DNA from: Azolla pinnata
Taxonomy: Eukaryota; Streptophyta; Polypodiopsida; Salviniales; Salviniaceae
NCBI GenBank assembly: GCA_037176905.1
Contig: JBBBWG010028102.1
Coordinates: 12,430-51,353, forward strand
Direction: 5' to 3'
DNA length: 38,924 nucleotides
In this document: in pieces, positions 22,536 through 35,504 of the stretch
Layout: each line of letters starts with the position of its first letter
Numbering within the stretch: the stretch's first letter is position 1
Notes under the pieces: model-generated
Database searches by the model: none
The model's input: the letters and a program-made list of their open reading frames with translations, nothing else
What the model was told of the DNA's origin: nothing
Made by a program: the position numbers and the translations under genes

Positions 22536-25500
22536 GCAACAACAACAACAACAACTACTACAGGGTGGATATTTGCCATCTGTTTCTTCTTCCTCGACTA
22601 CTGCTGCCACTGCCATTTTTCCTTACGGTCAAGGAATCTCGTCTGGCCCCACCTTCCTCCGCATCCCCAGAACTTTCCTCCAGAGATTTGCTTACCTCGT
22701 CTTGTCCCTCGTATTGAGGAGACATGGGATATTCCTCCTCGCCCCACTCTTCTACATCTCTGGAATGCTTTTGTACATGAGTACGGTCCCTATGGAACCA
22801 CCCATTGCTGCTCAGACCTCTTCTCCACCACCACCGGGATCCGTGTATCGGAGTCACGAGGTCTTCCGCAACCTGTGGCCCGAGATGCAAAACTCCACTA
22901 GCTCTTTCCTGGTAAGCAAATGCCCTCGAGTTTTTCATGTGGTATATCAGTATTGTAATTTGATACCTTAGTGAAAAATTAGTTTCGATCAGCGAATAGT
23001 TACAGGAAATAAGGAGGAAATGTAAGGATAGAACAGAGCCCTCATGTGAGATGATGCCGGTCAGCCTATGGCCATCAAATAGTGTGCATATAAGTTGCAA
23101 ATATAGTCTTTGGGAATGTTAACACATCAAGAGGAACCCATCTCATTTATGTCACAGGATTGTGGACACATTCATGGGGTGAATTGGGTCAAGAGTAGGT
23201 TGCCCTTAATGTAGCCCTGAAGCTCTGATACTTATGCGTGGGAAATCATGGATTCGCCATTAGCTAGCCTCAGTTCAGCTGGTTGCCACATACTTGATGC
23301 GTGTATGGTCGTGGCAATCAGATACGAGAACCAATTAATGTATATCTCAGTTCTCGTTGTGGGTCTAGGATATAGTGGGCTATTGTTCTTATTGATCCAT
23401 CTACATGGCACATGTAATTTTATTGAATAGAAGGAGATGCAAAGATCTACAAGATTTATGGATGGAGAATCAAGTTGCTTGAAGTAGATATATGCATATG
23501 ACTGACCTAAGATATGCTAATATCCCCAAGGAAAACATTGGGACAAAGCTTTGTAAAGTGCTGGTTCTGGGCAATAACAGATGTGAGTAAATATTCAAAC
23601 GCGTTCAAATGGAAATATTGGTGTGAGAATGAAGAACAGCATAGTGTTTAGACAAGTAAGCAAAAGTGAATGGAAAATGGTGTGGCTGCCTACTGGTAAT
23701 GTCGAAATGTTAGGCTGGAGTATGTTAAAGATGGCATGCACAATGATGGAAAGATGTGCACAAATGCTCTGTTGGAAGAACCAATTAACTGTTGTAGAAG
23801 TTGTGGACTGTAATGATATCCTGTCGTATCTTGCACTGGAAGAAATTGGATCTTTAAAAGAAGTGCAATGTAAGGAAATGTGTGACTTTGTATGATTGCA
23901 GGCATGTCTTTTTTGTTGTCCGTTTTGATAATGTGTTCTCTGCTCACAGTTTACGCATTGGAGTACTTTTTTTCCATAAACATGGCTATATTCAGAAAAT
24001 TTCCTTATGTATATACAGCTAACTGAAGCTTGGCATGAATTGAAGCAAGAAGATTGGAAACCTTGTCTAAACAGTTTGGTTCCTTCAAAAGGTGAAGTAA
24101 CGGCTTTTTCAAGAGATATTTCAAATGTAAACTTAGATTGGTTACTCAGTCAAATGGTAACTGAATTCCTGGTCCTTTAGGTTTGCAAGAATCAAATGGT
24201 TTTATCATTATTGAAGCCAATGGTGGTCTGAACCAGCAACGGTCCTCGGTATTTTGCTATCTAGAATGTGTCCTTTTCGAATCTCCACACTTTCAAATGA
24301 AGCTCTACTGAGTTTGGAATTGTCTCCTTTGAGTGTTTAGATCTGCAATGCTGTTGCAGTAGCTGGATTGCTGAATGCAACTCTTGTAGTACCCAGCTTT
24401 CATTTGAACAGCGTCTGGCAGGATCCTAGGTGAGATACAGATCGTTGATATCCATGTTTATCTTTATTTACTGTCACTGTTTTGGTGAGTGTGTTTCTCC
24501 TCTTTTCTATCTTTGGATATGCTCAGAGAAGTAAGTTCTATTGGTTCACTACTCATCATCCATCAATTTACATAATTCAGATAACATTTTATTACATGTG
24601 GCATAACGGCAAGTACCTTTATTTTTGCTCGAGGAAGCACAATTTCTCATATTCTTCTAGTAGAGATGAAGTGATGTAACAAATGAAGAACCTGCCTAAC
24701 ATGGCTATGTTTTCTTACATCTAAGATAAGTTCATACGCGCTAAGATGCAGCTTCTCTTACTTGACATTGTTCAGAAAAGCAGTTCTTTCACAATCATTC
24801 TAATACGTTTAGGGCACAATTACTCAAAATGTGGTCTAAGTTTGAGATGCGTCTACACACAGGGGTGGGCAGATTTTAACATTGCATCCTTTTGAGTTTG
24901 AGATCCTGAACAGATGGTGATGAGAAAAAAGAATGTGCTGCTTAAGTGAGGTTTACCAATTTGTTCAATAGGCAGATCATTTGATTTCTTCATAGTTGTT
25001 TTTACTGATCGAAACAAATATCTGAATTTTTGTCTCAATGAGTGAGTGCTTCAGGTGATTCCACACTGTTGAATGGGGGGAATTTCCCTCTATGTTCTGT
25101 TCTATTATCCCTTATTTTATTTTATGTCAAAATTTGTAGAAACTGTTGTGCTATACATAGTTGCTTTTCTACTTTGGCATTTGCTTAAGCCATTGATATG
25201 CAGTACATTTGGAGACATCTACGACGAGGAACACTTCATCGCGTCTCTTGCTGAACATGTTAGAGTGGTCAAAAAATTGCCTGATTATATTCTTGAAAGC
25301 ATCCATCACAACATCAGTCTTATATACAACTTCAAAGTCAAGGCAGGGGCACCTGAGAGCTTTTACACAGAATATGTTCTCCCAAAGCTGCTTGAGACTG
25401 GGTAAGCTCATCAAGAGTAGCATTCTGTTACTCTGTTTTGTCCCTCGATACAGCTGCACTACTATGAGCTGAATAATGGCACCATGTTCAGCTGAATAAT

Positions 25501-27647
25501 AACAGCATATGTTGAAATTTGTTTGTGACCATATGTGCAGGGTGATCCGCATTTCACCATTTGCCAAGAGATTATCATTCGATAAGATTTGCCCGAAAAT
25601 TCAGCAATTAAGGTGCCTTGCAAATTTTGTGGCACTAAGATTTTCACAGTCAATTTCTGCTACTGGGGAGAAATTGGTGGCACGGATGAAGGATCGTAGT
25701 TCTACCAACAATGGGAAATATGTTGCTGTTCATCTCCGATTTGAAGAGGTAACTTTTCTTGAAGGGATTGATTTGTTACAATTTACTTGTTTATTTAATG
25801 GCTTTTGGACTATTCAGGATATGGTAGCATTTTCTTGCTGTGTCTATAATGGAGGAGAGGAAGAAAAGCGTGAACTAGATGCTGCACGGGAGAGAGGATG
25901 GCGAGGAAAATTCAATAGAACTGGCCGAGTCATTAACCCTGGCGCAATTCGAATGGATGGGAAATGCCCATTGACTCCATTAGAGGTATTTGGTAAATTA
26001 TTTCTTGCCCCCCTTCGATTTGTGTTAACTTTCCAGTAAAATAAAAGCAAAACCTATCATTCACATATATAATGAACTTATTCAACAATGGTATTCAAAA
26101 CTATGGTTACTTTATTATGTGTGAAAGAACCTATCTGTAGTCATAGTATCGTGTTTTTCTGTGATATTGATCTTATTGATCCCCTACTTGGTAAAGGTCG
26201 GTATGATGTTACGGGGAATAGGATTCCAAAACAACACTCCCATTTTCTTAGCAGCAGGGAGAATATACAGAGCTGCTGAAAATATGGCCCCTCTTCGTGA
26301 GATGTTCCCCTTTCTTCAGACTAAGGAGACTCTGCTTTCTGCTGAGGAATTACAGCCTTTCAAGGTAAAAAAAAAAGCATGACATCAGAAATTCTGTCTA
26401 GTGTTTGCTGATTCAATGTATTTGTATGGCTTGTATGCCATTGATACTATCACTCTGCGATTGATATGCTTTTGATTAGTTCACTTGGTTATCGTTAAGT
26501 GCTTCGTTCTTTGACTTTGTGTGCTCTTGATTGGAAGCCTCATGACTGATACGATTTGATCTCTTGCCATACCTTTTTCATGATGTTTTCAACTCAACGG
26601 GAACAGACTCCTTGTTTTTGCAACGAACAATTTGGGTTTCATAGGAATTCGACACCTTGCAGAAAAATCGATCCTTCTTTGCTGATCACTAATACGATCC
26701 TTATTCTTTCAGCATTTGCCCATTTTAGAGCTGTCCTTACACCTCATGATTAATATCATGGTGATTCTTTTACCCTTTGAAAGAGATGACAGAATGATAG
26801 ATAATTGCTTCAATAATTCGTGTCACAACTCGTGACTGATGAGGTGGCTGTTTGATGTTACGGTTGACATGGCATCATTCAATTGTTTTTATGGTTGACT
26901 TATACAACTTCATTCTGATGATTGTGATGCTAATCATTCTCATGATTCACTGATATGATCTAGTTCTTTGGCTTCCAGAATTTTTCATCAAGGCTGGCAG
27001 CATTGGATTATACAGGATGTCTTCATAGTGAAGTATTTGTCACTACTCAAGGGGGTAACTTTCCCCAGTTTTTGATTGGCCATAGACGGTATCTGAATAG
27101 TGGCCATTCAAAAACGCTTAAGCCAGACAAGCGGAAGTTGGCAGTTTTGCTGGATAACCCTGGGATCAGGTTGGTAACTAATAAATTTGTGTTTATGTAA
27201 CATGTTGTTTGATTACATGTTATACAATAGGTTATAGTAGATTGGAGAGAGGTGGTTGGACAGTTAGTGTCATAGGGCTGTTAGCCAGGCAATGAGTTGT
27301 ACATAACAATCTGTTGTATGTTTTTTTATTATAAAGTTGTTTATGCAAGCCAAAAAGAAGGAATATAGCTTGATTATATGGTACCAAGACTTGGTCCATT
27401 GAAATGAGAAGAAATTTTGGCTCAATTTTGATGGGTGTGTAGGTGGGAGAGTATTGCCAAACAGATGCAATCGATGTGGCTTGCTAGTGATATGAAAGGG
27501 AGGGAGCTCCGCAAGCCAAGTGCTTCCGTGTATACATATCCTGCCCCAGATTGTATGTGTTCCGAATCGTATGTACAACTTGCTGCCAATGACCTTGAGG
27601 AAGCACAAAGAGAATCAACCAACATTTCATCGAGCGAAATTTTGTAA
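22312..27647 (+). CDS. GDP-fucose protein O-fucosyltransferase family protein
   Basis: Ten exons: 22312-22911, 24019-24091, 24190-24248, 24341-24429, 25204-25401, 25541-25748, 25818-25985, 26197-26364, 26979-27169 and 27443-27647. All junctions are GT-AG with matching phases, giving 652 residues. Predicted Golgi type II glycosyltransferase (PF10250) moving fucose from GDP-fucose; the acceptor in plants is mostly unknown. The cytosolic tail carries 22 Gln at residues 60-81. A signal anchor lies near 139-157 ([16 protein letters not shown]), then [21 protein letters not shown]. Catalytic-domain blocks are [57 protein letters not shown] and [16 protein letters not shown], ending [16 protein letters not shown] plus a short tail. 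The start is the first ATG in the frame, preceded by a tiny uORF. Intron 1 is 1,107 bp and nothing in the introns looks like a separate gene. Family is certain; the specific acceptor is not. Confidence 0.95.
22489..22554 (+). repeat. CAG/CAA repeat coding for 22 glutamines
   Basis: In-frame mixed CAG/CAA codons directly after Met59 of the O-fucosyltransferase, followed by two Leu codons. The CAA codons interrupt the CAG run. Confidence 0.97.
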
Positions 27648-29247
27648 GGAAGAGAGGTTTAACCCGACAGTGGGGCTGTAAAAATAGTGGCTAAGTAGAT
27701 CTATGGGTGCCATTGCATCTCTTGAGAATATCCATGGTCTTCAGCAGTATAGTAAAGTGCAACCAGGTAACAAGCATTCTTTACTTGCGAGGATTCAAGA
27801 TCCTGAAAATGAGTTTATGTTCTCAGGAAGCGAGCCTTAGTATTTGTACCTGAGCCAAAGCCTCACAAGTCTAGCACTAGTTCATGTATTTTATTGGTGT
27901 TTGGCCATGATGAAGGGTAACACGATCTTATTCTGGAATTCAGATGGATTTAGTCGATAATGATCGTGGACCGAGTTCTCTTTAAAGGTCAATGTGGCTC
28001 TTGAAGCTTTCCATTTAACAATCGTAGGGTAATGCTACCCACTGTATTCTGAGTACACGGCTTTGTACATAACCCCTTTTTTCTTTCTATATATTGTCAT
28101 CACAGGTTATCTCGAGAGGGCCAAACGGTGCCATTAATTTGTATATTGATTTGATTTGTATATCAATGCCCATGTGCAGGACTAATTATGAAAATTGTGT
28201 ATGTTGAAACAATGAACGTTGATTGAATTCATGGGGTTTGAATTTAGGTGATCGGGATCGGTTAATTATGCACGCGAGCTTCGTATTATTTTGCTACAAT
28301 TAATATTATACCTCAAATGAACTGAGAATCTCTAATATTTCGAGGCCGATGGGGATCATGCGGTGGCAAGAATATGAAAAATGTACTACTCAAACCTTTG
28401 CAGGCATAACAGTGAGAGGTTGTGTAAAGGCCATTTTTTGTGGGATAGATATTCGACTAAAAGTCATTCCTCTTCGATTCTATGTGAAGATTTAGGTGCA
28501 AATAATTTACCTACTAGCTTGAAGTCTGACAAAGTTGTGGGCTTTCAATGGACGACATAATTTATGACAATGGCTCACAAAAAACAGAAGACATGTTTGC
28601 AATTCTGTATCAATGACCAGCTCTACAGAGGACACAGGAAGGATTAGAATTACATTGACTAGTAGAAATCTTTCAGGTTATTTCCCTGCCATTTTCGAGC
28701 TCTTGCCTAACAATCCTAAACAAAAAGTGTTAAAAAGATGAAATCCAAAAGGATCCAGGGAGATCAAAGAATCTTAGGCAATCGAAACCCCTACCAACTA
28801 ACATATAGTAACGTCAGGGAAGGAATAATGACAGCCATTCTCATCTACCTACATAACAATTAGCGAAGGAAACATGTAAAGAACAAGGCATGAAAATAGC
28901 ATGCATTTTAGCAAGTCATATTATTTTAGAAAAGTATGTAATGCCTTTCAGAGCCGAGAAAATAAAATAAGATAAAGTCTTTCTCCATCAGATTGTTGAA
29001 GAAATGATGACTGGATTTACAACCCGTTCTACAATACTAGCTCGCACATATTCCAATCGTATACAATACATTTACCCAAATCTTTTGAATTCAGAAACCA
29101 ATCCAGAAGTGAATGGGTATTTCAATTCTTTGTTGTAATTGCTAACAGGGTTGGAATCCATGTTTTAAATGAAGGTGAAAAAGCCTTCAATAAATTGACT
29201 TCACTGTCTTTCCCCAACCAAATTTCAGATCATTGGGTATAATAGTA
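27648..29247. other. Convergent intergenic region
   Basis: This lies between the 3' end of the O-fucosyltransferase gene (+) and the 3' end of DPMS3 (-). I see no coding sequence, RNA gene or transposon signature. The 3' UTRs of both genes must lie here. Confidence 0.55.
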
Positions 29248-31374
29248 TTATGAAACATCAACTCCATTGGCTTCCAAAAATTTCTTTGCCTCTGCTATAT
29301 CCTTCAAGAACAAGAAACCACAAACAAAAACAAACTAAGAACTATACAAAGAAGAATAAAATAAGCAAAAGAAAGAATCTTTATGTTCCTTTCGTGTGAA
29401 GGAAATTGATTAACACTTCTCTATCTTATCTTACACGTCTTAGTATAGAGATCTTGTAAAGTTAAAATTCCATTAATGAACCATATAAAAAGAAATATTT
29501 GAAAGTAATTTATTGAAATCTTTCAGTTGTTTCCATTATGTGCTTTTCAAATTTCTTGAATCAGCAAATAAGATGGATAGCAGCTTTACCTTCGCTAATA
29601 AATCAGCTTCATGTGGACAAGTTGGAAACACCATCATGCCATACCCAACCATAGCTACTCCATAGCATCCCAACGCAAACACCGCATACAAAGGGAGCTG
29701 AAAAAGCCATGGAAAATCAATCACTGATAAGCTCAAAGCCTAACTTGAGAATGTAGGTAGGCATCTTTGCGCATACATTTACCAGTGGTAAATTCTTCGT
29801 TTTAGAGAGCGACTCTTTTAGTTTTTCTAAGGCATTTTTATATTCCACAATACACCTTCAAACCATTAGCCATCTCTAATACAGTTCTTGCCAAATCATA
29901 GATTACCATATCTTGCTTGGAATGCTGAATGTAAATTGCAAAGACTCATAAGAGTGAATAATTATCATCTGGCTGGGTGGTGGATATAAAACAATGGATC
30001 AAAAGGTGGAGAGTGCAAGATCTGGTGCAACATCTAATTATTGAGGAGAGGCTAATGGAAAGTCTAAAGGTAAAATGGAAAGATGCAAGAAAGCACAAGT
30101 TGAAATATTATGTTACAAATATCAACCCGAATGTTGGATTCAATACAATAAAAGAATGTCCAGTAATCGTATTCAGCCATATCTGATAACCAATATGAGT
30201 TGACCTCTCATGGAGCCCTAATGTTACTTCGTACCTGATCACACAAGCTAGGTACCACAGTTGCTTAATGGCACCAAAGTGGATCAAGGTTGAAGACATG
30301 TAAAATATGCAAATAAAGGCATAGATAGTAGAAGATGAGTATCATTTGCTCGAGAAAGATTTGATGACATACTAAGAGGTTGTGATACCTTGAGTGCTAT
30401 ACTTAAAGCACCACCTAGAAAATTGAGCACATACGTAAGAACTTTGTTCTCAAATAGAGAATTGTTATTCCAAGATATGGACATCCATCCTTAGGAAGGA
30501 GACACTCGTCAAAACTATGTAAACCTAGGTCCTATGGTTCAAAGTTGGCCTCTTTGTGGACGTTAAAACTTCCTATTCTATTCTCAACCTTCGCAATAAC
30601 CAAAATCTGTCCTCCTGAAAAGGGGCTTAGCTTTAGTGATTGACTACATGTTCACAATTGAGTAAACATGACGGGCAGCGTTCCTGAATGAGATATTTCT
30701 TAATACATTAGGTACCTACCAAAGGTTTCCAAAGATTCTCAAACAAAGCATCCTGCCAAGCTTTCCATGATGAAGCAAACCCTGCCAACTAAAAATCATC
30801 CTCGAATATCTAATAATCCAGGGGAAAATTTGCTCAGGAACCAACTATCAAGTTTGTGTAATTAACTCCCTGTTTTCCTTCAAATCTCATCACAGTGATA
30901 GCAAATTTCTTCAACATGTATGCCACTGGATTTTCTATCCAAAATTTGGCTTATGTCTCAATAATCATACTGATAAGAGTTTCAAAAATATGCTGATGCC
31001 CATGAAAATAATATAGATAAAGATCATAGATTACACAAGGAAAATTTACATATCATAATGGCAAAGAACAACAAAAATAACCTTCTACAATCATGTACAA
31101 TATCCATAAATTGTTTGAACTACCAAGCATCGAATTTATCATGTAACCCATCTTCATCAAAATAACATAGAATCAATGCTGGTACTTACATGAATAGTCT
31201 AAAGCTATCCATCTGGGTCCATAATTCCCCAGCTTGGAACATATGATATATGGATAAGAAACTAACCAAAAGAAGTGTGTCTCTTGTCTGCGGAGATTGT
31301 TGTTGGTTCAGAAGAGCGATCCACAACGAGAGAGCTACGAAGGCAATCGTCCCAAGCCTCCAAACGTGTTTCAT
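29248..31374 (-). CDS. DPMS3: Dolichol-phosphate mannose synthase subunit 3
   Basis: Three coding exons on the minus strand: 31267-31374 (36 codons), 29590-29697 (36 codons) and 29248-29301 (17 codons plus stop). They make 89 residues, the length I recall for Arabidopsis DPMS3. The protein starts MKHVWRLGTIAF and has two hydrophobic segments (IAFVALSLWIALL; LYAVFALGCYGVAMVGYGMM). It then shows the conserved VFPTCPHEADLL and a C-terminal DIAEAKKFLEANGVDVS. Known role of the family: a small ER membrane subunit that holds and stabilises the catalytic DPM1, which makes dolichol-phosphate-mannose for N-glycans and GPI anchors. Junctions are GT-AG in phase 0. The gap between exons 1 and 2 is a 1,569-bp intron with no recognisable content. 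The exact match in length, termini and the FPTCP motif makes this call secure. Confidence 0.95.
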
Positions 31375-32757
31375 GTGAGCCTTTTGACCTGATCTTCACA
31401 TAGACGAAGAAAGAGAAAATTTAAGAAAAGATGAATAATATAAAAGCCTGTTCATGTATGCCCAAAACATGATCAATTCCAAAACATGTAGAGCATAATT
31501 TGCCAAAGAAACAAACTTAAGCTGTAAGTCTCCATGCTAGATTCTTTTATGCATTATGTCTTATTATGTCAATTGTACATCTTGAGGGAAACCATTGTTT
31601 TTCATGGACAAAATGAAATCCAGGTATACAGTAATGTAATCATAAGAAAAAGGTCAACACTATGTGCTTCTGTACACATGATCAATGTTTTCCTTCACAC
31701 CAACACAATTTTGTATATCAAGGAAACACCCGATTGAAGCTTATCATCATGAACCCACAAGTGCCCGAGAAGTAGAAGCAGCAGAAGAGGATGCAAAGTG
31801 GAAAGGATGGAGACTTTGTAGCTGTATTGTACAATATTCCGTGTAGTTTTGCCCCATCGTACTGCTACCAACTCTACCATTCAGTACCCCACATAGTGTT
31901 ATAGCAACCTATAACATTATTCTGTGCTCTCTCCCTTGGCCCTTCTTCTTTTTATCAGCAACCTTATTTTCCTCATTAACACATGAATGAACTTTCCTCC
32001 GACTTCACTCAATCTTCTCGGTTCATGACAATGAAATTGTGGTCATAGGTGGGTTTGTTGATGGGTATATAACACCGCTGCTTAAAAGTGAAATTTTGAT
32101 AGAATCATTTGCCATTTGAAGATGTATGGTCCTCAAAATTCATGGCTTATTGTTGATGAAGGAGTTATATTCTATTGAAGAGAATAGTTCCGTTCATGGC
32201 ATGATAATGAAAGATGTTGCTTTTCAACTAGCTAGATTTAAACAACCTCAATGGAAGGACGTTGAAAGAATGGCCAGGAGGCACACGTTGAAGTCCAAAC
32301 TTCCATACAAAAGTGTCTATTATGAATTTAAATCGAGTCAACCAGATTAAAAAATGGGGCGGTCATTTTACATTCCTTACCATGCATGCAGATATCAAAA
32401 TTAACAGGCTCTCCAGATAAGTTACGTAATGCATCTTCGTACCCCACATTTCTACTTCATAGAGAAGAGTTAGTCACAAATGTACCAAATAACCAACCAT
32501 TCAGTTTTGTGGGTACTAGAACTAAGTGCAGATATTGCCTTTCAAGAGCTCAACATGATGTATATCTAAGAGAAATTGAGCAATGCAGCTTCACTTACAG
32601 GCAACCTAGGCCCTATAAATGTAAATCCTAAGTATGCATAGGATCAAATATGCCACTTTGTCTTTTCCAAGAAAAAGTAACAGTACTAATCTAGTGCCCA
32701 TGCCCCAGGGTTGTCAAACACTGTCAGTTTAGTCTTATAAAGGCTTACTGACCAGCC

Positions 32758-33120
32758 TTGCCAATACAAAATTCATTTAAGCATTTTGATGTCTATTGCA
32801 AATCCTCAGGAGCACAATGCCATCAGCAGATAGAAGTATGTCTATGGTTTCCATGTCGTTGTGTCTTGGTGGTGGGTATGGACAGTTGGATGCAAAATGC
32901 CCAGGCTGGCACCAATGGTAGCAGACCCACTTCTTGGCTTTGCTGGATTTTAGCTGCCCCTCCTTGTTCTTATCTCCTTTTCAAGGTGGTTCTTTTCAAA
33001 GCACCGATTCCTTTTCTTATTACCCCGGTTGTTATTGGCCCATGCATTCTTGTATTTTGTCTGGACCTATTGCCTTTATTGGTTTCATATGGACCAGAGT
33101 GCTGGCCTTGGTTGCCCTAG
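32758..33120 (+). other. Unrecognised open frame of 120 codons
   Basis: Cys/Pro/Leu-rich translation without a domain I know. It lies antisense in the DPMS3 leader intron, next to the LINE remnant. Likely decayed transposon DNA or chance. Confidence 0.15.
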
Positions 33121-33542
33121 TACGGAAATCCTGATTTCCGAAGTGCTGTTATCCCTGTTGGTTCAGTACAGGCTCCATAACCTATACGGCACAAGTGTTC
33201 TTCCCTGCCAGAAGGTTGTACTCACATGTGGCCATCATGTGAGCCTAGATTGACACAAGGCACATTTTTTGTATGCATCTTGACATTGGAATGTCAAATT
33301 GTATGAAAATTGTGCATTGGATGGCGTTTTGGAAGTGGTTATCTTCCGCTTTTTGTTGCAGAGCAAGCCCTTGAAACTAGGATAGGCCTCTCCCTAGTTG
33401 CTAATGATCCAAGTTCATTGCCCTATTGAGCACCTCAGTCATTGGCACGTCTCCTGTGGATTGTTGCGACTCCTCGAATACTTTCAGAAACTGTCCTTTC
33501 TGTATGTCTTCTAGTGGTGTTGTATCCATCAGGCGGACTACA

Positions 33543-33609
33543 GGCAGCAGAAATATTTCAGCCACGGATCCCTTGGGCAGCAGAAATATTTCAGCCACGG
33601 GTTCCTTGG
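33543..33609. repeat. 33-bp tandem pair
   Basis: GCAGCAGAAATATTTCAGCC plus ACGG is repeated twice in a row, followed by ATCCCTTGG in the first copy and GTTCCTTGG in the second. Confidence 0.85.
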
Positions 33610-33659
33610 GCTGCTACTACAGGGAATAAGCATGCTCCTAAGCCATCGAACCACTTTAT

Positions 33660-34070
33660 GGATTCAATATTTCATCTATATACAAGTCAACAAGACTAGG
33701 TGATAGTGGGCATCCTTGTTTTACTCCCCAATTGTGATAGCCACAACCATCAACAACCCAGTCAGATCACTGACGCTAACTCACTTATCAAGAATACTCC
33801 CAACGAAAATCGGGGGACAGCACAGGCTCCTAGCTTGAAAACAAATATTCTCCATTCCATACTATGGAGATGAACCATGTACAAGGTAGAGCGTCAAATG
33901 CCTTATGAATCTACAGCAATAAAAAATTCTCATCTTATGGGCTCTTCCTTCGCAAAGAATGACTCAGAGGGTTTTTATGTGGTCCAAGGTTGTAAAACCC
34001 TTATCAAAGTATGAAAGAAAGGGTTTTTATGTGGTCCAAAGTTGTAAAACCCTTATGAAAATATGCCTGT
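33660..34070 (-). mobile_element. LINE (non-LTR retrotransposon) reverse-transcriptase remnant
   Basis: On the minus strand two LINE reverse-transcriptase blocks appear in the right order. The first is LDHIKTL, FFAKEEPI, then IHKAFDALPCTWF (compare FVDFKKAFDTVPR). About 57 codons later comes WGVKQGCPLSP, then SLVDLYIDEIL (compare GVKQGCPLSPTLFGLYIDEL). Stops and frameshifts break the frame. The catalytic FADD-type block was not found. The element is in the same orientation as DPMS3, inside its probable leader intron. Confidence 0.8.
33969..34065. repeat. 52-bp tandem duplication
   Basis: GGGTTTTTATGTGGTCCAA at 33969 recurs at 34021, with the copies differing at a few bases through AAAACCCTTAT. 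It lies at the 5' side of the LINE remnant. Confidence 0.88.
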
Positions 34071-34940
34071 TTGCTCATATACACAAATCTGAGTACCATC
34101 GACCTTAGCCAGATTTTGGCCATTCATGATTGTTCTATAACTGATAGATAATGCAGCGCATCTCTTCTCTTGAAGATTGGACAATGATGTAGTCTGTCTA
34201 ATCAGGAGAAAATTTTTCACACATATGCAACAGCTAAAACAAGGTGTTACAACAATAGATAAAGCGATCAATCACCAATTGAGCATAATCTTATGTCCTT
34301 CCAGAGAAGCCTATATATTCAGTTCGGTCCACCTCTTTTTATTGTCATAATATAATAAATGCTCAAAGGAAATTGAAAGGATATGTGGAAGAAACAAGAA
34401 GGATTTCCCCGTTGCGGATAAAATTTTGAATTGAAGAACTATCTTTTATCTGACCAACAAATAACTTGATGGACACAATCGTTCCAAAATAGAAACTTGC
34501 TTTCCGGATCGAATTGCCATATTATTAAAAAACACGCATTTCTTCAAAGTAACAAATCTTTATCATTCAAGAGCACAAATCCATAAGATTCGAAGCATAC
34601 GACCCACAAAAGCAAAGGCGCAAATCTGCAAGAATTCAAGGTATAGATGCAATAAATCGATGGGATTCAGAGGATAAAAAACTCGTGACAAAGAGGAAGC
34701 GAATGCGTAATGACAAAGCCAATCGGTAAGCACAGCATGAATCGGCGATCCAATCAAAACATGCAACTAGAAGTTCTGGCATGCTGCTTGAAGGAAAGAA
34801 CCTCAGCCAAGAGAAAGAGAGAGAGAGAGAGAGAAAGAGAAAGAGAAACAAACCTTGTACAGAAGAGAAGCAGTGCAGAGAGCTAGATCTGTGAGAGCTG
34901 TGAAATCAGCACGAAGGCAAGAAGAAGAAGAAGAAGAAGT

Positions 34941-35140
34941 TTCGTTCTGTTTGTTTCAAAACAAAACATGAATCCTGGACCACACGATGGGGCTTAGCAG
35001 ATGGACGGTGCAGATGCAAGGATGGACGCGGTTTCATGTGAGCTGCTAAATGTCTTGATGAAAGAAAACACTGAAAGAAGAAAACAAACAAGATGTAATG
35101 ATCCATCACAGACAGACAAACTGGTGCACAGATCATCAAT
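34941..35140. other. Upstream region of DPMS3 with simple repeats
   Basis: A short (GAA)n tract at about 34920-34940 and otherwise unique sequence. The promoter of DPMS3 would lie here if the leader intron is real. No element was fixed. Confidence 0.3.
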
Positions 35141-35504
35141 CATCAAATAGGTCTTGAAGTGTTCGATTGATCGAACTGCACAGATCAAAGTGTTGTGACA
35201 AACCAAGTTATACAATGGTCCAATGCTCTCGTTTAGATTGATGCAGTAGATGGTGTTCGAGTGCCATTTTGATCATGTTGCCAACAAAAAAGCACATTCC
35301 GTAAACCCCGTCAACTGCTGCTCATCAAATAGGTCTTGAAGTGTTCGATCGATCGAACTGCACAGATCAAAGTGTTGTGACAAGCCAAGTGATACAATGG
35401 TCCAATGCTCTCGTTTAGATTGATGCAGTAGATGGTGTTCGAGTGCCATTTTGATCATGTTGCCAGCAAAAAAGCACATTCCGTAAACCCCGTCAACTGC
35501 TTGC
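35141..35504. repeat. 182-bp tandem duplication
   Basis: The segment from CATCAAATAGGTCTTGAAG at 35141 recurs at 35323, with about half a dozen differences over 182 bp. The second copy continues in open frame on the minus strand to 35740 (155 codons), but that translation matches nothing I can name. Confidence 0.95.

Larger units (their letters stand above)
31388..34854 (-). other. Probable 5' UTR intron of DPMS3
   Basis: Upstream of the DPMS3 ATG (31374) the minus strand has an acceptor CAG|GTCAAAAGG at 31389/31388. A good donor, ACAAG|GTTTGT, lies at 34854/34853, after a pyrimidine-rich leader-like stretch (about 34855-34940). Joining them gives a 3,465-bp leader intron. This is inferred from splice signals only; no transcript is visible. 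The interval carries the LINE remnant and no recognised gene. Confidence 0.4.

Noticed and set aside
23623..23895. 90-codon frame inside O-fucosyltransferase intron 1
   Set aside because: No homology, and it lies inside a well-supported intron.
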